A stretch of 64,000 nucleotides of DNA, from positions 7,378,001 to 7,442,000 of the forward strand of contig NC_063154.1 of assembly GCF_020921035.1 (NCBI RefSeq), given 5' to 3'. Of this stretch, positions 9,929-23,300 are shown in pieces. The stretch comes from Rhodamnia argentea (lineage: Eukaryota > Streptophyta > Magnoliopsida > Myrtales > Myrtaceae). Below the pieces are notes generated by a model. It did no database searches. It was not told the origin of the DNA and worked only from the letters and a program-made list of their open reading frames with translations. Position numbers and translations under genes: made by a program. Each line of letters starts with the position of its first letter. The stretch's first letter is position 1.

Positions 9929-11939
9929 ATGTAGGTCTCCCCCCACACACAAACCCACTCTCTTTTACTCTTTCAGCTCCTCTTCATTATTAGCTAATTT
10001 GACCACCCCCCATCCTCTTCTTCGAGACTAAGTCCTATTGTTTCTTTCTTTCCTTCTTTTTTTTTTTTTTTTTGCTTGTTGCAGGAGAGAGCTGGAAAAC
10101 AACTCCCTAGACCTCAACAACTTGCCTGAGGATTGCACTAGAGATGGTAATACGCAAGTGTTGGAGGGCAGTAGCTCCTTATCAGGTATCAAGTGTTTTC
10201 TCCTTTAGACTGCTAGTTACTTCGGTTGAGAAAAAACGAAAAAAAAAAAAGGAGAGAGATAGAGAGAGAGAGAAGTTCAAGTTCCTTTCGCTTTTGTCAA
10301 TACAAAATCAGTTCCATTTTGTCGGCGAAGAAAGGGAGACATTGTGTAGTAACTTGCCAAGCTCGAAATCAGAGAGCGAGTTTTGAGCTTTTACAGTGCG
10401 GACCAAAAGGTTCTCATCTTTATCAAAATGAGAGAAAGAGTCGGTCCAAAGTCGATCTTTCAAATGCTATGATGGTACGACCCTAAAAATTAATCTGGGG
10501 CGAGAGCCGATTAGGGTTGGACCTTTTGTTTTTCTCTCTCTTTTTGGGGGCAAGAAGGGTCAAATCGAGTTGCTTTAATTGGTTGACAGGGTGCAGGAAA
10601 AAGAAGAGCGACGCAAAAGAAGAGTGCGGGAAGGTCTACGAGTGTAGGTTCTGTTCCCTCAAGTTCTGCAAGTCTCAAGCTCTTGGCGGGCACATGAATC
10701 GCCACCGTCAAGGCACGTCCTCTCTCTCTCTCTCTTCCCTTCTGTTCATTTCTCTTAATCAGGAAGAAGAACAGGAAAAAAGAAACGAGGTCTGAACTGC
10801 ACTGTTGATGAAACCTGAAATGGACTGTGGACTTCGGTGAATGATCTTGCTTTCGGTGAAGGCCTAGTCATGTCAAATCTCGGTTTCTTCACACGCACAC
10901 ACGCACGAACTTGGAGTAACAGTTGGGGTTTCGCTGAAATTCTTGAGGGGGGAACTACTGTTGGGGGTTTTGATTTGAAATGATTTGTTCTCTTGTTGTT
11001 CCTTCGGTTGTTGGGTTTTGGTCAGAACGAGAGACTGAGACACTGAACAAGGCTCGTCAGCTCGTCTTCGGTAACGATACCCTAGCCGCTCATCCCGCCC
11101 TTCCTCATCATCATCTAGGGTACGCTCTCTCTCTCTCTCTCTCTTCCTTTTAACATGAAAATGGAAACTCTGACGAGCATAGGACATATGTGTGCTCAAC
11201 CAATGTGCAAAGATTGGTAAAAGATAAAAAGGAAAAGATGGGATTCTCATCTTTGGTATTCTTAACCGGATTTTTGTTAAAATAACTTCTCTTGTTAAAA
11301 CTTAATTAAATTGAAAAAATTATCCTGTTAAGTATGGTTAATAGGACCTTGTTCATATCACCCTCAATGAACACAGGACACGTGTGCTCAACCCTAGTGA
11401 GATCCTTTGTTTTGGGTCATTGCTTCGTTCAAGCTTAAGTTCAGATATGAACACACTTGCCTTAACCCTAGTGAGATCCTTGTTTTCTCAGTAGCTGCCA
11501 ATCAATACCGGGAGGCTATCACACGGCAACCAATGTGGCAGATCCGCCGCTTCCATTCAGATCATCGATGTACCAGCCGCCACCGCCGGCGCGATTCTTT
11601 TCGGCCTCCTCCTCATCTTCCATTGTCCAGCCACTGCCACCTTACCTATACCCATCGCCACCCCGCCTCGCGGCCTACCCTTCGCATTACAATGGCAACC
11701 AGCACCCAGCCGCCGCGGGCGATAACTACTCAATGGGCCACATGTTCAGCAGGAGCTCAAGCTCGCACTTGGGCACACCGGAGTCGAACTACACCTGCAT
11801 CGGGGCACCGGTCGGAGAAGGGTTCAACGCACCCGAGGGAGGAGGCAGGGACAGGTTGCCGCAGGGTCAGAAGGAAGGATTGAATTGGGTGTCGAGATTG
11901 GATCCTCCCTCGATCAATCGGTTTCAAGATGGGTTCTAA
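9929..11939 (+). CDS. JAG: JAGGED-like C2H2 zinc-finger transcription factor, five exons
   Basis: A nuclear regulator. JAGGED proteins promote cell proliferation and distal growth of leaves, petals and other lateral organs. Predicted coding exons are 9929-9930, 10085-10185, 10590-10712, 11026-11119 and 11492-11939, giving 255 residues. An EAR-type LDLNNL lies at residues 9-14. A single C2H2 finger with the plant QALGGH signature uses C53, C56, H69 and H73, followed by RQERETETLN and QLVFGN. The second half is Pro/Ser-rich, with the family motif YTCIGAP and a C-terminal INRFQDGF. All boundaries agree in phase. The initiator ATG is made only by splicing: exon 1 ends in AT before GTAGGT and exon 2 supplies the G; the unspliced ATG is followed at once by TAG. 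Intron 3 (10713-11025) has a GC donor. The finger and tail identify JAG rather than NUBBIN with good but not complete certainty. Confidence 0.92.
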
Positions 11940-12560
11940 AAATTTGATCTCCTTGGACGTTTGTTTGGAGTATTGAACCAAGTTCTTGAAAAGCCACCCT
12001 TAGAGACAGAAAGAGGGACATGACAAAAACTGACTACAGAGAGGGGGGTTCATTTCATGCAAGGGAAGAGGAGAGAGAGAGGGAGAGAAGTTTTGGTTTG
12101 TTTGGGGGACAGAGGGAGGGGTTGAATGGTACAGCTTTTGGAATCAGGTAACACTCTCTCATCAGCTAGTTTGTCCGGAGAGAGTGAGTCTGTGTGTTTG
12201 TGTCGTCGTGTATTGGGTTCACGTATTCGATCTATAAATCGATTATGAGTTGTTTGCTATAATGTCTGTAAAAGGAAAAGCTTTGAGCTTTTGAGGGGGT
12301 TTTGGTTGGTCGTGCATGTGGGACAAGGGAAGTTCGATATGAACTGGAAGTTCCCAACCCTCCCTTTTCCCCTTTGCATGCGTTGTAAGTTTGTGAACTC
12401 TCTCTCTCTCTCTCTACACTGTGATCTCACTTGTCCAGAAATATCTGTCCTCAGACAGTGACTATGGCTGGGGGTGAAAAGAAGTGTGGCAAATGGTCGT
12501 GTTTTAATCAGTAGACCAGAAACCATCGTGATTAATAGCCAGTGAACTCCTAGGCAAAAT
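11940..12560 (+). other. JAGGED 3' flank
   Basis: Non-coding sequence after the TAA stop, with GA-rich tracts near 12070 and CT-rich tracts near 12400. It probably includes the 3' UTR. No clear polyadenylation site could be fixed. Confidence 0.5.
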
Positions 12561-12594
12561 CTTTAGATTAGTTCTTTTTATGGGGAAGTGAAGA

Positions 12595-12900
12595 ATGACG
12601 AGTCCCTTTCTATCCCCAAAGAATAGTTGCTTTCGTTCGAGGTCATGTGTAGTTTCATGGTTCCTTGTTTATTGGGATAAGTTCCTGTTAAGGAATCTCC
12701 TTTCGATTGAAGCATCAACAATCAGGGAGCAGATGATCTTCATTTTCGGGAAATTCCAAGTAATAAGCTCGTATCTCTTCAGTATTTTTCTCACAATACT
12801 CTCGGAGAAAAACCCTAGGAGTACTTTCAATCATGTAATCTCCCTATGCATGCCTGAAATAAGTTGAAACCAGGTCTTATATAGAGAGGGCCAACGCGAA
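12595..12900 (-). repeat. Possible solo LTR or LTR fragment
   Basis: On the minus strand a strong TATA box in CTCTCTATATAAGACC (about 12877-12888) is followed by an untranslatable, LTR-leader-like sequence with no coding potential. I see no TG...CA termini, target duplication or partner copy, so this is only a suspicion; it could equally be an ordinary promoter. Confidence 0.25.
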
Positions 12901-13449
12901 AGTGGTTTTCTAGAGGGACTGGCTGGGCGCCCAACCATGTTTGAGCCAGGCACCTGGGGCTGGCTCGACATCCTGGCTAGATGTTAGCCAGGCACTCAGC
13001 CACTACTAGGTAGCTTCAGCTACTTGACTCTTGGGGTGATCGGTTTTAGGGTGGGCAATTCCGACTTTGGAGCAGGGAGCCGGCCACGAAAAATTGGAAT
13101 GGTGAGGTGGGAGCATTGAACCTTATTGATAAGTTCATGTTGAAGATGTCGAAGATCGGGAGAATGACTTATGCACATGGATATTTTGTCACGACAATGA
13201 GCAGAAATTTCAGTTCTGCGCTAGCCCTAGATAATGGTAGTAACTTTGTCGTTACAAATCGGGTTGACCTGATTCCAAGGCCAAAAGTTCAAGGACTTTT
13301 GGATCTACAATTTTTGTATTTTGAGTTTTCTGAGATAAGAACTGTAGGCTTGTTGATGATGAGGAGAATTTATCGATGAAGAATGGATACAATGGGGAAA
13401 AGAAAGGAATTTCAGGGGTTGCTCTTCTAGGCTTCTAAGGACGACGAAC

Positions 13450-13740
13450 GAATTTAGAGTCAAAGTTCAAATCTCTAGATATTTAATGTACTCTCTAGTT
13501 GTTAGATTTTCATTGTATTTTCTAGTTCCTATGTCCTTAATGTTGGGTAGTTTCAATATTTTTAATGCTTTGTCGATTTCCTATGAGTTAATTCCTCTAT
13601 ATAAAGAGACTAATGAATGAAAATATAAGAGATTTGCCGCAATGTGAGCAAATATCTATCCCTAGCATCTATATCCTTGAAAGTTGAATTCTTCCTCGAT
13701 AGTGAACCAAAAAAGCATTTGTATCGTCAGCTGGTGATAT
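13450..13740 (+). repeat. Possible solo LTR
   Basis: An AT-rich stretch leads to CCTCTATATAAAGAGAC (TATA at about 13598-13605), then an R/U5-like segment, resembling the layout of a plant LTR. Neither termini nor a second copy are recognisable in the window, and the nearby reading frames show no pol domain. Confidence 0.25.
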
Positions 13741-16700
13741 TTTGCAGGTCTTGATAATGAACTTCATCAATCCCGATCACGATCCTTGGTTGGTGATATT
13801 ATGTACGCCTTGGGTTGATCGTAATCTATCTTGCATTTTTCGTTTACCCATTGACATCACTCAAACAGATCTTGCCCACCCCCACCCGCATCAAATGGGC
13901 ACCGTCCGTGGTTCCATGAACCCATCCTGGAATCGGACGACTAGTCCGGACAGGTTCCCAAAAAATTGGAAAGGGCACCATCCGTTGGTTCCATAGACCC
14001 ACCCGGACCGGATCGGGTCCATAAAACCCATCCCACCAAACTTCACGCGATCAATGGCTTATTTTTCAGTGAGCCATAAACTAGTCTCACCAAGCTTTTT
14101 TTTGGGCAAAAAAGAATGTCATGTTCTTTAATTGCCCCGTTGTTTGTAAAAAAACTTCACACACCGCAAAGAATACTTCACATTCCTCTCAGCACTTCGA
14201 ACAGTGAGTAGATTGAGGAAACTAGAAAGGGGTAATGGCAGCAATTAGGGTTTACAAATTACAACAAATAGAGGTGATCGAGAGCGAGAGGGGGAGGCAA
14301 GGCCGTGAGTCGAGTTTGCATGGAACGACCAAAGGCGTGGCCCTAAGTCAATGGGAGTTAAGAGTTGAGAGACGGAGAGACCAAGAGAGATCGAGATGAG
14401 ACGAGATGACTAAGGAGGGAGATTACGGATTTATGATTTTAGTTTTTCTTAATTACTGGTCCGGTTCGTGTGGGCGATTCCACACTTGGGATATTGAAAT
14501 ATGGATTTGGGAAATAGTTTTTTTTTCTTCCCTTTTTTGGTGATTCCTTCTCGGGTTTAAGTAACACACTTCTAAGCTTTGGCATAAAATCCATCAACTT
14601 CATGCCTAAAATACATCCAAAACCTATGTATATCCGTTCATTCCTAGAGAGAGAGAGAGAGTACGGCTAGGATTGGTTGTATTCGCTATTATATACAGAT
14701 ATATTTTCGAGTAGGATCTACAAAGATAGACCATATCTTTGAAATCACACATGAAGCAAATTGAATTGGCCCCTCCTTGAGTCTTTTTCACATAAGATGA
14801 ATCAAAGATGGTCGAGAATCACGCCACGCTAGGCCAATCGATGCCAATTCGAGGATCAGAGCTACACATATGTACTTTGTTCTAGATAGACTTGGCTATA
14901 CATATGGGCCTAGCTAGGGCTTTGCATTTTTGTTGCAATAACCTGATCTGGGCAAATAGCCAGCCGAACGCACGCTTTACTCACAGTCACCAAAGTGAGT
15001 GAAGTTACCTTCTAATATCTGAAAGCCCGACGCTTTGTCAGCTAAGCAAAGCCTTGCAAGCAACCTGGATTGGCATGTTCCAAGATATAGATAGCAAAGA
15101 AGAGTAAGCCAAGCGAGGTTGGATGCATCGTCTGGCTCGGAAATGTAGCCATTATTCCCCACTTGAGAGGGGTAGGTTCCATTGGAGCAATTACTTTCAG
15201 GCCATTGATGCATAATGTTGGCTTCATTAAAAGTTTATTCCCAATCAAGATCGATTAGACTAATGTGCACTGGATTAGTGCAATTAATGGACCATCGTTT
15301 GAAGCACATTGTACCATACTCGATGCTCGCAAAATGCCTGTGAACATGTGCTCATTTTGTCGTAGGATGCGAATACTGAGATATCAAAGCAATTCAGCAA
15401 CCTTGGTTCCCGTCAAAACGGAGATACTTACTAGTATTTATAAATCTTCCGATACGATGCTCGATAGCACCATAGACAAATTCGAGCAGGAAACGAAGTG
15501 TGGGTCCACGAGAAAGAATCTTCAATACTTGTTATATCTGGTGAGAGCGATAAATCAAGAAAGTTATGTACCTTTAAACATGAAATTAAAATTTGTTATG
15601 TAACAACCAACATCTTGTCCAAAATTGTAATTAACTTAACATTCCATGCAAATTATGGTGAAGGAATGGGCAAGAATTTGGCAATTTGGAGTAGTGGCAC
15701 GAAATGGAAGTGGGTATTGCTTTAAGCATTTGTAGTCCTCTCTCACTTAAGAGGAGTGCATAATTCTAATTGGATCCGCCATAAAAAGTTGTTTCGATTA
15801 GGCTGTAAACTACAGATGATGGTCTACAGGCCTTAGATCGATTTTGTCTTATTAATGGACAACAATCTATCACTGCCCAGTATATTGACAATATCCTATT
15901 AGATAAACGTGCAATTGATGTCCCCCCTACTCTAAAAAAAAGAAAAGGAAAAAAAAGGGACATACAAGTTGAGAATTCTTATCCCGACAATGTAATGTCA
16001 GTATCGTTCTGATCCTCCTAGGCTCGTGCCATTTCTTTGCTTAGGGTTTGTTTGTCGTGCAAACATGAGTGATTGAAAAAAAAGATCTTTTTTTTAAATG
16101 ATCACATATATTGCACAATATAATTGGTCAATGAAAAATGATTTCATTACTGACAACAATTTGTATTTAAATATTATATCTCATTCATTTATTTTTATAA
16201 ATGATATAAACAATCACTTTAAGAAAAATATTTTTCAAATCATTCATTTTCTATAAAAACAAATGAATCCTAATTTCTCATTTTTTTTTTTTTGCCCCTC
16301 ATCATTTTTTGGTTTATAAAATTTTTAATTTATTGCCAAAAAGGAAGCAAAACCATTTGGATGATAACCCTAGATTCACACTATTCCACTACGCATAAAA
16401 TAGAAAGATTAGCTACTATGTGGAGACTTCCTATCTCTATCTTTTTGAACTATTACCTCTATTTGTAATGCTGGAGGATGCCCCTAAGTTGCTGTACCAT
16501 ATCTGCTCAATAATACTTACATTTTACACCAACAAAAAAAAAAAAAAAGGGAAGGATGAAAGTTGATGTATTTTTATACTCCGCAAGCAATTTGTCTACT
16601 AGAAAGAACATCATAAACAATGTTTAGATCTTTCAATTGGTCAAACTTTGAGCCTAACAGTTCTATAGCTTTCCTCCTTCAATGTGGTTTTGATCCATGT

Positions 16701-19700
16701 TGCACGTTTCACTCGTACAGGAGCCAAAGTAATTTGTTGTTACCCAATTTCAGGCGACTAAAAAGTTCATAACGTGTTTTACCGCATGGAAAAAAACATC
16801 TTTAACAAATCATGACTAGATAACTTAAAAGGGACCAAATTGATTTCCTCAAACCATGCACATCTACCGTCTCTAATTTTTAATTAAGTTTGTTTGTGGG
16901 TAATGTCCAGGACTTATAACTTTCAAATTAGATGTACGTTTTCCTCCAACCATGAATAGTGTAAATAGCACTTATGGGTATTCGGATCTTTCCACGAGCG
17001 CAATTATTTATCAGCTACTCGCTTGTATCAGTAGTTTTATTGTGCATTTGTGCACTCGATTTTCTATTTCTTCTTCTTGCATGGGCACGGCCAGAAACTT
17101 TGTGGTGAAGCTCGCGCAGCCATGGCCACTGGGGCTGAACTTTGCTACAAGCTTCTGTGGCCATTGTACCATGGTTGGCATGCCCAAGCTCTCACGGCCA
17201 TGGGTGAGCTATACTACGGAACTCATGTGATTGGCCGTGGTCCTCATGAACATGAGGTCCACCTGGCGGTGGGTGCGGGGAGAGGGGCGGTTGGCTGCAA
17301 GGCGCCAACGGTAGGGCCAGGCCGTTGCGATGGCTCGTTGGTGCATGGTGTCTTAAGCTGTGTGTGAGGAGATAGAAAGAGGGTTTTCCAAAAAAGTATA
17401 AAATTAAGAGTGAGAAATCACATGAGAAGTAAGCGTAGACTAACGTCTTAAATCATTTGATTTTGATTCAGCAAATCCTGTATTCAAATTCCAACGTCAC
17501 TCACTCATTTTTACCTTAGGGATCATGCTTGCCACCCAATTTTTTAAATCTTACTCGATGCACGTGAATGAATTGATTTATGTGTACTGTACGGATTAGT
17601 TAAGTCACAGTATTTCTTGTATTATATAAATGATTGATCTTATTACATGCAAAAAGAAAATTAATAGATTAATGAATCATGTTAATGAGTGTCACAAGGC
17701 ACTGGTTAAACATATTGTATAAGGAAAGTTTCAATTTTCAATATCTTGATTGGACACTTGATCGTGCAATTGATACATAATAAAGTTTTCCAATTAGTCT
17801 CTTGTCAATTCTAACTGATTTCTATGTGAACAAGGCAGTAAGTGAAATTGAATTTGGCTTCCGACCAAAAAGAAAAAAAAAATTGAATTTGGCTGCCCCC
17901 AACTCAATCATTTCATTTCAAGCAAAGCATTAAATACACAAGAGATCTGGCAGACAAAAAGCTGAAACTGGATCTCTAATTTTTCAAACATGATAAGCAC
18001 CAATCTCAACGTGGGATCTCATAATAGACCACGCGTTCCTGATCGAGTCTCTCTCTCTCTCTCTCGCTCTCTCTCTCTCTCTGTTTTCGGACGTTATATT
18101 GATCACCCCGCTTGTTTTCTTCATGAGTCTCACCTTCAGTCCTTGTTATTTCTCCTGCTAATCGACGTTACATCTCTTTCACTCTCTCTCTCTCTCTCTC
18201 TCTCTCGGTGTGTGCCTGTCATCATTATAAAACCCTAAAAGTAATCAGTGGGTAGATATCTGAAGCTAAGGTAGGCGTTGGTTGATGTTCTCATGGGCTA
18301 GGGGTTGTCTTTTGTGAAAGAGACGTGCATTCGAGTTCTGGGGGGTTGGGGGTGTAGGGGAGGGAGGGGGGAAGACTTTGAGACTTGAAAGAGAGTGTAA
18401 AAGTGCGTATAGACTGTGTCTAGGTTTTTGTTTTTACCCGTAATACATGCATCGATTGGGCAATGCGCACACATCTCTGCATGCATGCATCAACTGTGCA
18501 AAGTGCGTGTAATAGGGGTGGTGGTGTGGTGGTTGTCCATCCATCCATGTGTAGGCGCAGCCTGGCTAGGGTTTTAGCCACTCTCTGCTTCCAGCTGCGG
18601 CGATAGGGTCGATGGTGGTAGGACGAGAGGAGTAGAGAGCTGGCAAAAGATAAATGAAAAAGCAAAAGTACAGTGCTGGGGTCGATCGGGAATAGCGACA
18701 AGAATGTCTTTGGTTCTTCCTGACCGACCGGCAGACTTTTTCGGACTCCGTTCTGGTGGCGCTGCTTTGGTTTTAAAGATGCTCCAGTCCAGTCCAGTCC
18801 CAGTACTCAGCCCTCCTTTTCCTTTTGCCCTTCTCCGGTTTCTGTTCCCTTTTTCTATAGAGAGGAAAATACATGAAATGGGAGTTGATTCTTCCTATGA
18901 TCTTGAAATAGAAATGCTTTCCATTCGGACATTACCAACTTATGTTGCGGGGAAACAAAATCCCAGGCAGGACTGCATGAACATGATGAATGATATAGAA
19001 AAGCTATGAACTGTATTAAATGAAAACAGGTCTCCCTTCAGAGACAACATCTTTTTGGAGAGCTTTAGCGCTGATTCACCTCTCAAAAACTATGCATAAT
19101 CCTCGTCTTAATGGCCTCAACAGCGACTTACCATCACTAATGTGTACGTCGCGCCACTATATTTCCAAGAGACGTGCACGATCGATTAAGTAAATAGCAC
19201 ATTCTTGCGTCCCGAATCAATTTCAAGTTTGTCGATTCCACTAAAATTTTGGCCATTCTCAACCCCTATCTTGTACAGCCCAACATAGTCCAATTTCGAT
19301 GACGGAGGGAATACGTATTCAATTCCAATGGCATAATATTCTATACTTTCCACATATATACATGTCTTGCATAAGAACAAGATGGTCCAAGCATAAAGAC
19401 CAAGATCAGCGTCGTCCGTAATTTTCGTACTAGCATTTATTATATCCGCATAGAATTAGCTTTTGGGTCAACTAAGATGGAACTTTGCCGGTCTACCGTA
19501 TACTGTTTGCAGATTGAAATAGAGAAGGATCAAGTAGATGCTCTGACTGACCCTTTTGGAATTTACAAGGTCCACGAATGACAAATTTAATGTATGTCTG
19601 TCTTATGAATGTCCCTTTTAATCTAAATGAAGACCTTAAAGCATGGAAACTCCGGATCGGACCATGTAAAGACCTCTTCTGTTTAAATTTCACAGGACAA

Positions 19701-20362
19701 AAGTTTGTTTGCGTTTAAAAGGAAAAGAACAGAACATGCACATTTCTAAAGATTTATGAAGAAGTTTGTGGAAATCTATAAGCCGAAGTATCAAAGTTCA
19801 AAAAATTATATTCGGGTTTAAGAATATAAATCGAGGCGCATGAACAGCAAGATTTATATTACACAAAAAGTCGATCACTACAGTTTGTGATCTTAGGTCA
19901 TTTAAGATTCCAGCTCCTCATAATGCACTCAAAACTGTTCAAAAACTAGCCCCCCTATACATGAAACTTGCACATTGAACTTGTACCTTTTCGACCGACA
20001 AAAACAAAAAACTTGTACCTTGGGATGTATCAATGCTCTCTTTTACCTTAAGCATCACGAGTGGTGCCAAAGAGAACACTTAGAGAATTTACAAACGAAT
20101 GGCCGATCCCGTAAAACATTTGCTCCTAGTATTCTTTGTAGTCTTCAACACATTTATCAGTTTTATTGAGGAGAAAAAGAAACATTTACTTTCCCCACCG
20201 CTGAACCCCTTTGGAGACGGTCAGCATCATGCACTCGCTAGGACGTCTTCACACCTAAAATGGCCATTAATTATATATGTCTCCCTGCTTTACAGAAGAA
20301 TTCGACCGTGTAGGCAATGCCTTCAACCCCATCACATTCAGGTACTAGGAAGACCTCCCGTC
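13741..20362. other. Gene-poor region between JAGGED and the IST1-like gene
   Basis: I found no supported gene. Present are a short duplicated phrase built on CCGTCCGTGGTTCCATGAACC and its variant (about 13900-14030), GA/CT microsatellites (about 14648, 18047-18082, 18182-18206), a CATGCATGCAT cluster near 18480 and AT-rich stretches. ORFs at 14977-15248, 15265-15603, 17050-17367 and 18420-19009 carry no family motif I recognise. Confidence 0.55.
18047..18082 (+). repeat. (CT)n microsatellite
   Basis: A CT dinucleotide run with one interruption; a second run lies at 18182-18206. Confidence 0.9.
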
Positions 20363-23300
20363 CTAACTCTTCTGTGCCCTGTAGTGGATCTTCGCCAGCT
20401 CAGCGGCTGCACGTGCAGCGGCAGATGCGCGCTCTGCAGAAGCAATGGCGGCTCGAGCTCTTTCCAGAATTTCAGATGATTGTGGCCTTGTCTCAGACTT
20501 TGAATCTGTCGGTGTTCCAGCATCTTGACTCTTCTGAGATGTTTCGATCTCATTTGTGCTATGTGAGGATGTCTTACTAGCAGTGACAGGCACTTCAAGG
20601 CGTGAGTGTTCTTTGTTACTCTCTGCAGGAGTTATATCATGTGTCCCATTAGAAGAAGGTAACTGGAAAGAGACGTGCTTGGCAGGGGCTTGTGCCAGCG
20701 CTGCTCCATTGTAAATTTCCTTAGATCCCGCCTGCATGTAAGTCCATGAAAACAGGACTCATAATATACTTGTTTCTTTCAGAAGCCTGTAACTCACAGG
20801 CTTTCGGCTAAGCAGTGCTTGCTCAACACAAATCGATCAAGTCATTTAACTCAAAACGAGATAAGCTCTAAGTGAATTCACTTAGAGGCCTTCGTCCAGC
20901 AAAAAGTGAACACCTTAAATATCTATGTTGATAAATGGACCTAAACTATCATAGGGACCTGATATTGGTTTCTCTTTGGCAGTTCAACCACCAAGAAAAT
21001 CACGAAGTTGTTTTTTTTTTTTTTTTCCAAGAAGTTGTTTACTTAAGGCAGCGAATAATTTTCAAAAAGCTAAATGTACAATATTATGCAAGATCCAATT
21101 TATAAGTAATGGCCAATCTCTACGTGCAGTTGTTAGATCACAGATATTGTAAGATATACAAGTAAGCTCACACAGGAGCTTTGATGGTATTCACAGAGGA
21201 AGGACAATATATTCTTGAACTATATCGACATAGCGTAGCCAGTTAAGGATCTGATCTCACTTCTCTACATAGTTGACATCGAATCACAAATGGTAACCTG
21301 ACAGCTCATTGATGTATTCCAGAATATGGAGATGCAGGAACTAACACTAACAGCCGGATAGGGGATCACACTTGAAACAAACCGAGTATCTATACAGCTA
21401 CAATGTGGACAAGTGAACCTAACAGGCATGCATCGGACTTGGTAACTAAAGTTTCTTGTCAGGGATATATTCCCTAAGACTCGGCTCCAACCCAAAACAA
21501 CTCTATCAATTTTGCTGGCAATTATCATTTTCGAAACCTCCAATGCAACGCAAATGAGTGTATTGACTCTTCATTGAAAACTAAGAATAGTGGGGAGGAT
21601 CGTTGATTCTAACTTATTAAAAAAAAAGTCGTTTCCTATAAATCTAGAGAGATAAATAAAAATTACCAGGAGATCTTCATGCTTCTTAGTAAACTCTGCT
21701 TCAGTATTAGAAGAATCCCAGTCCAAATTATGTTCTCGGGCAATGTCCTTTAAGACATTGAGTCTTGTCTTGACTGAAGGAGCACCAACACTGAGCTTTT
21801 CAATTAACTGTGACAATCATATCAGCAATTTAAGATGTAAAAATCAATGGGTGAAGCATGATCAGAGTTAGGAAACAAGGACAAGCCAACTAACTTCACG
21901 ATTGACTCCGGATTCAGGACGAAGTTCAGCAGCTGCTAAGACGAACTCCTTCCCATACTTAGTAGTGAACAGATTCTTGATCTGCAGCAAATCTGGCACA
22001 TCTGAACATCTTGGAGCCGCGAAAATGATGCTTGCAATGGCTTCACGCAAATCAGTCGGACACTCTCTGAGGCGTGGGCAAAAGAAATACTGTAAATTTG
22101 AAAGTTGGGACAAGCTGCTAAAGCAATTTCCATTGTAGCAGAAAAACAAAAGCAATTCTTTTTCCTCTTCTCTCTTCATGAAAAAACCTCTTTATATTTA
22201 CCTCTAACTTCCGTGTTACTATGTATGCAACTTGCCCACAAACCAATGAATTCTAATTAACTTGACGACATCAAGATATAATCCGAATAGCTTCACTCAA
22301 AGTCCATACACTATGCGCCCAGCAGTGCAATCCCAGAACCATATATGATAGAATTGTGGATGATCTAGATTAACACAGAGGAATTACCATGTTTACGACG
22401 ATATTAGCAGTCGACTTATATGCATCAATGCATAATACTTCTCAAGATAATTGATGGTTTATGTTCTAATTGTCTCAATTGTGTGTTTTTGTCCTTGATG
22501 CAGATACCAAATCTAACCGGAACTACCCTTCCAAGGAGAAAAGAAGCTAACATTATGCAACAATCTAGAAACACTTAAATATTCTAGGAAGCCGCAAATC
22601 AGGATAAATAGGGAGTTTAAAAAATTTGAGTACAAGTAATTGGGTCCAGTTTCTTCCTTCCCCTCTCCCCCCCAAAAAGAAAAAAGGAAAAAGAAAAAAG
22701 AAAAAAAGGGTTCCATTTCCTTTTCTACATGGAATATTCGCTTGGAAGTAGAAAAGCACTGTGCTTCAGGTTTGCTGTGATGCCTCTCTGCACGTGTTGG
22801 GTAAAGGTTCCTATCTCTCCAGGAAATAGCCCAAACTTTTAGGAAAATGCTCCAGCACTTATATTGAGGATACTGGCAATTTGTCTCGCCATGTTTTTTT
22901 GTCAATTAGTTATCTATTCGCATCGTTAGGGGCCGCTTAGGCCTGATGATGACATTCTATTCTCCTTCACCATCCCCACTTAGAAATTCAAACTTTTGGA
23001 TGAACTACCACATAAAATATATCAACATATGCCAAGAGCTAGCAACTTCATCAATTCCACACAGAATTAGCATGATTTCCAGAAAAGAGGGTATCCAGGC
23101 AATGAATCTACGTAGCCTAGGAGCAACATTACAGTTTCAGCGAGATACAAAACAACTTATAAAGTGGCCTACCTCTGACTTTCAATTATAGGGATGCGAG
23201 CATGGACAAACTCACAAAACAGCTCCAATATGGCATATGCAGCCATTATATTTTGTTCCCGTATAACATGCTCCACCTATGTCAACAAAAGCCATCATTC

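Noticed and set aside
10144..10486. Two overlapping ORFs beginning inside JAGGED exon 2
   Set aside because: Read through the intron in wrong frames; no similarity to anything.
11407..11883. 158-codon ORF overlapping the last JAGGED exon
   Set aside because: Out of frame with the conserved YTCIGAP and INRFQ motifs, and crosses the intron 4 acceptor.
12880..13020. GC-rich phrase repeats around GGCTGGGCGCCC
   Set aside because: A few short GC-rich, partly palindromic words (GAGCCAGGCAC, TTAGCCAGGCAC); too short and irregular to call a repeat element.
14977..15248. Two overlapping minus-strand ORFs
   Set aside because: Short, in two frames, and neither shows a family motif; could be remnant repeat but not supportable.
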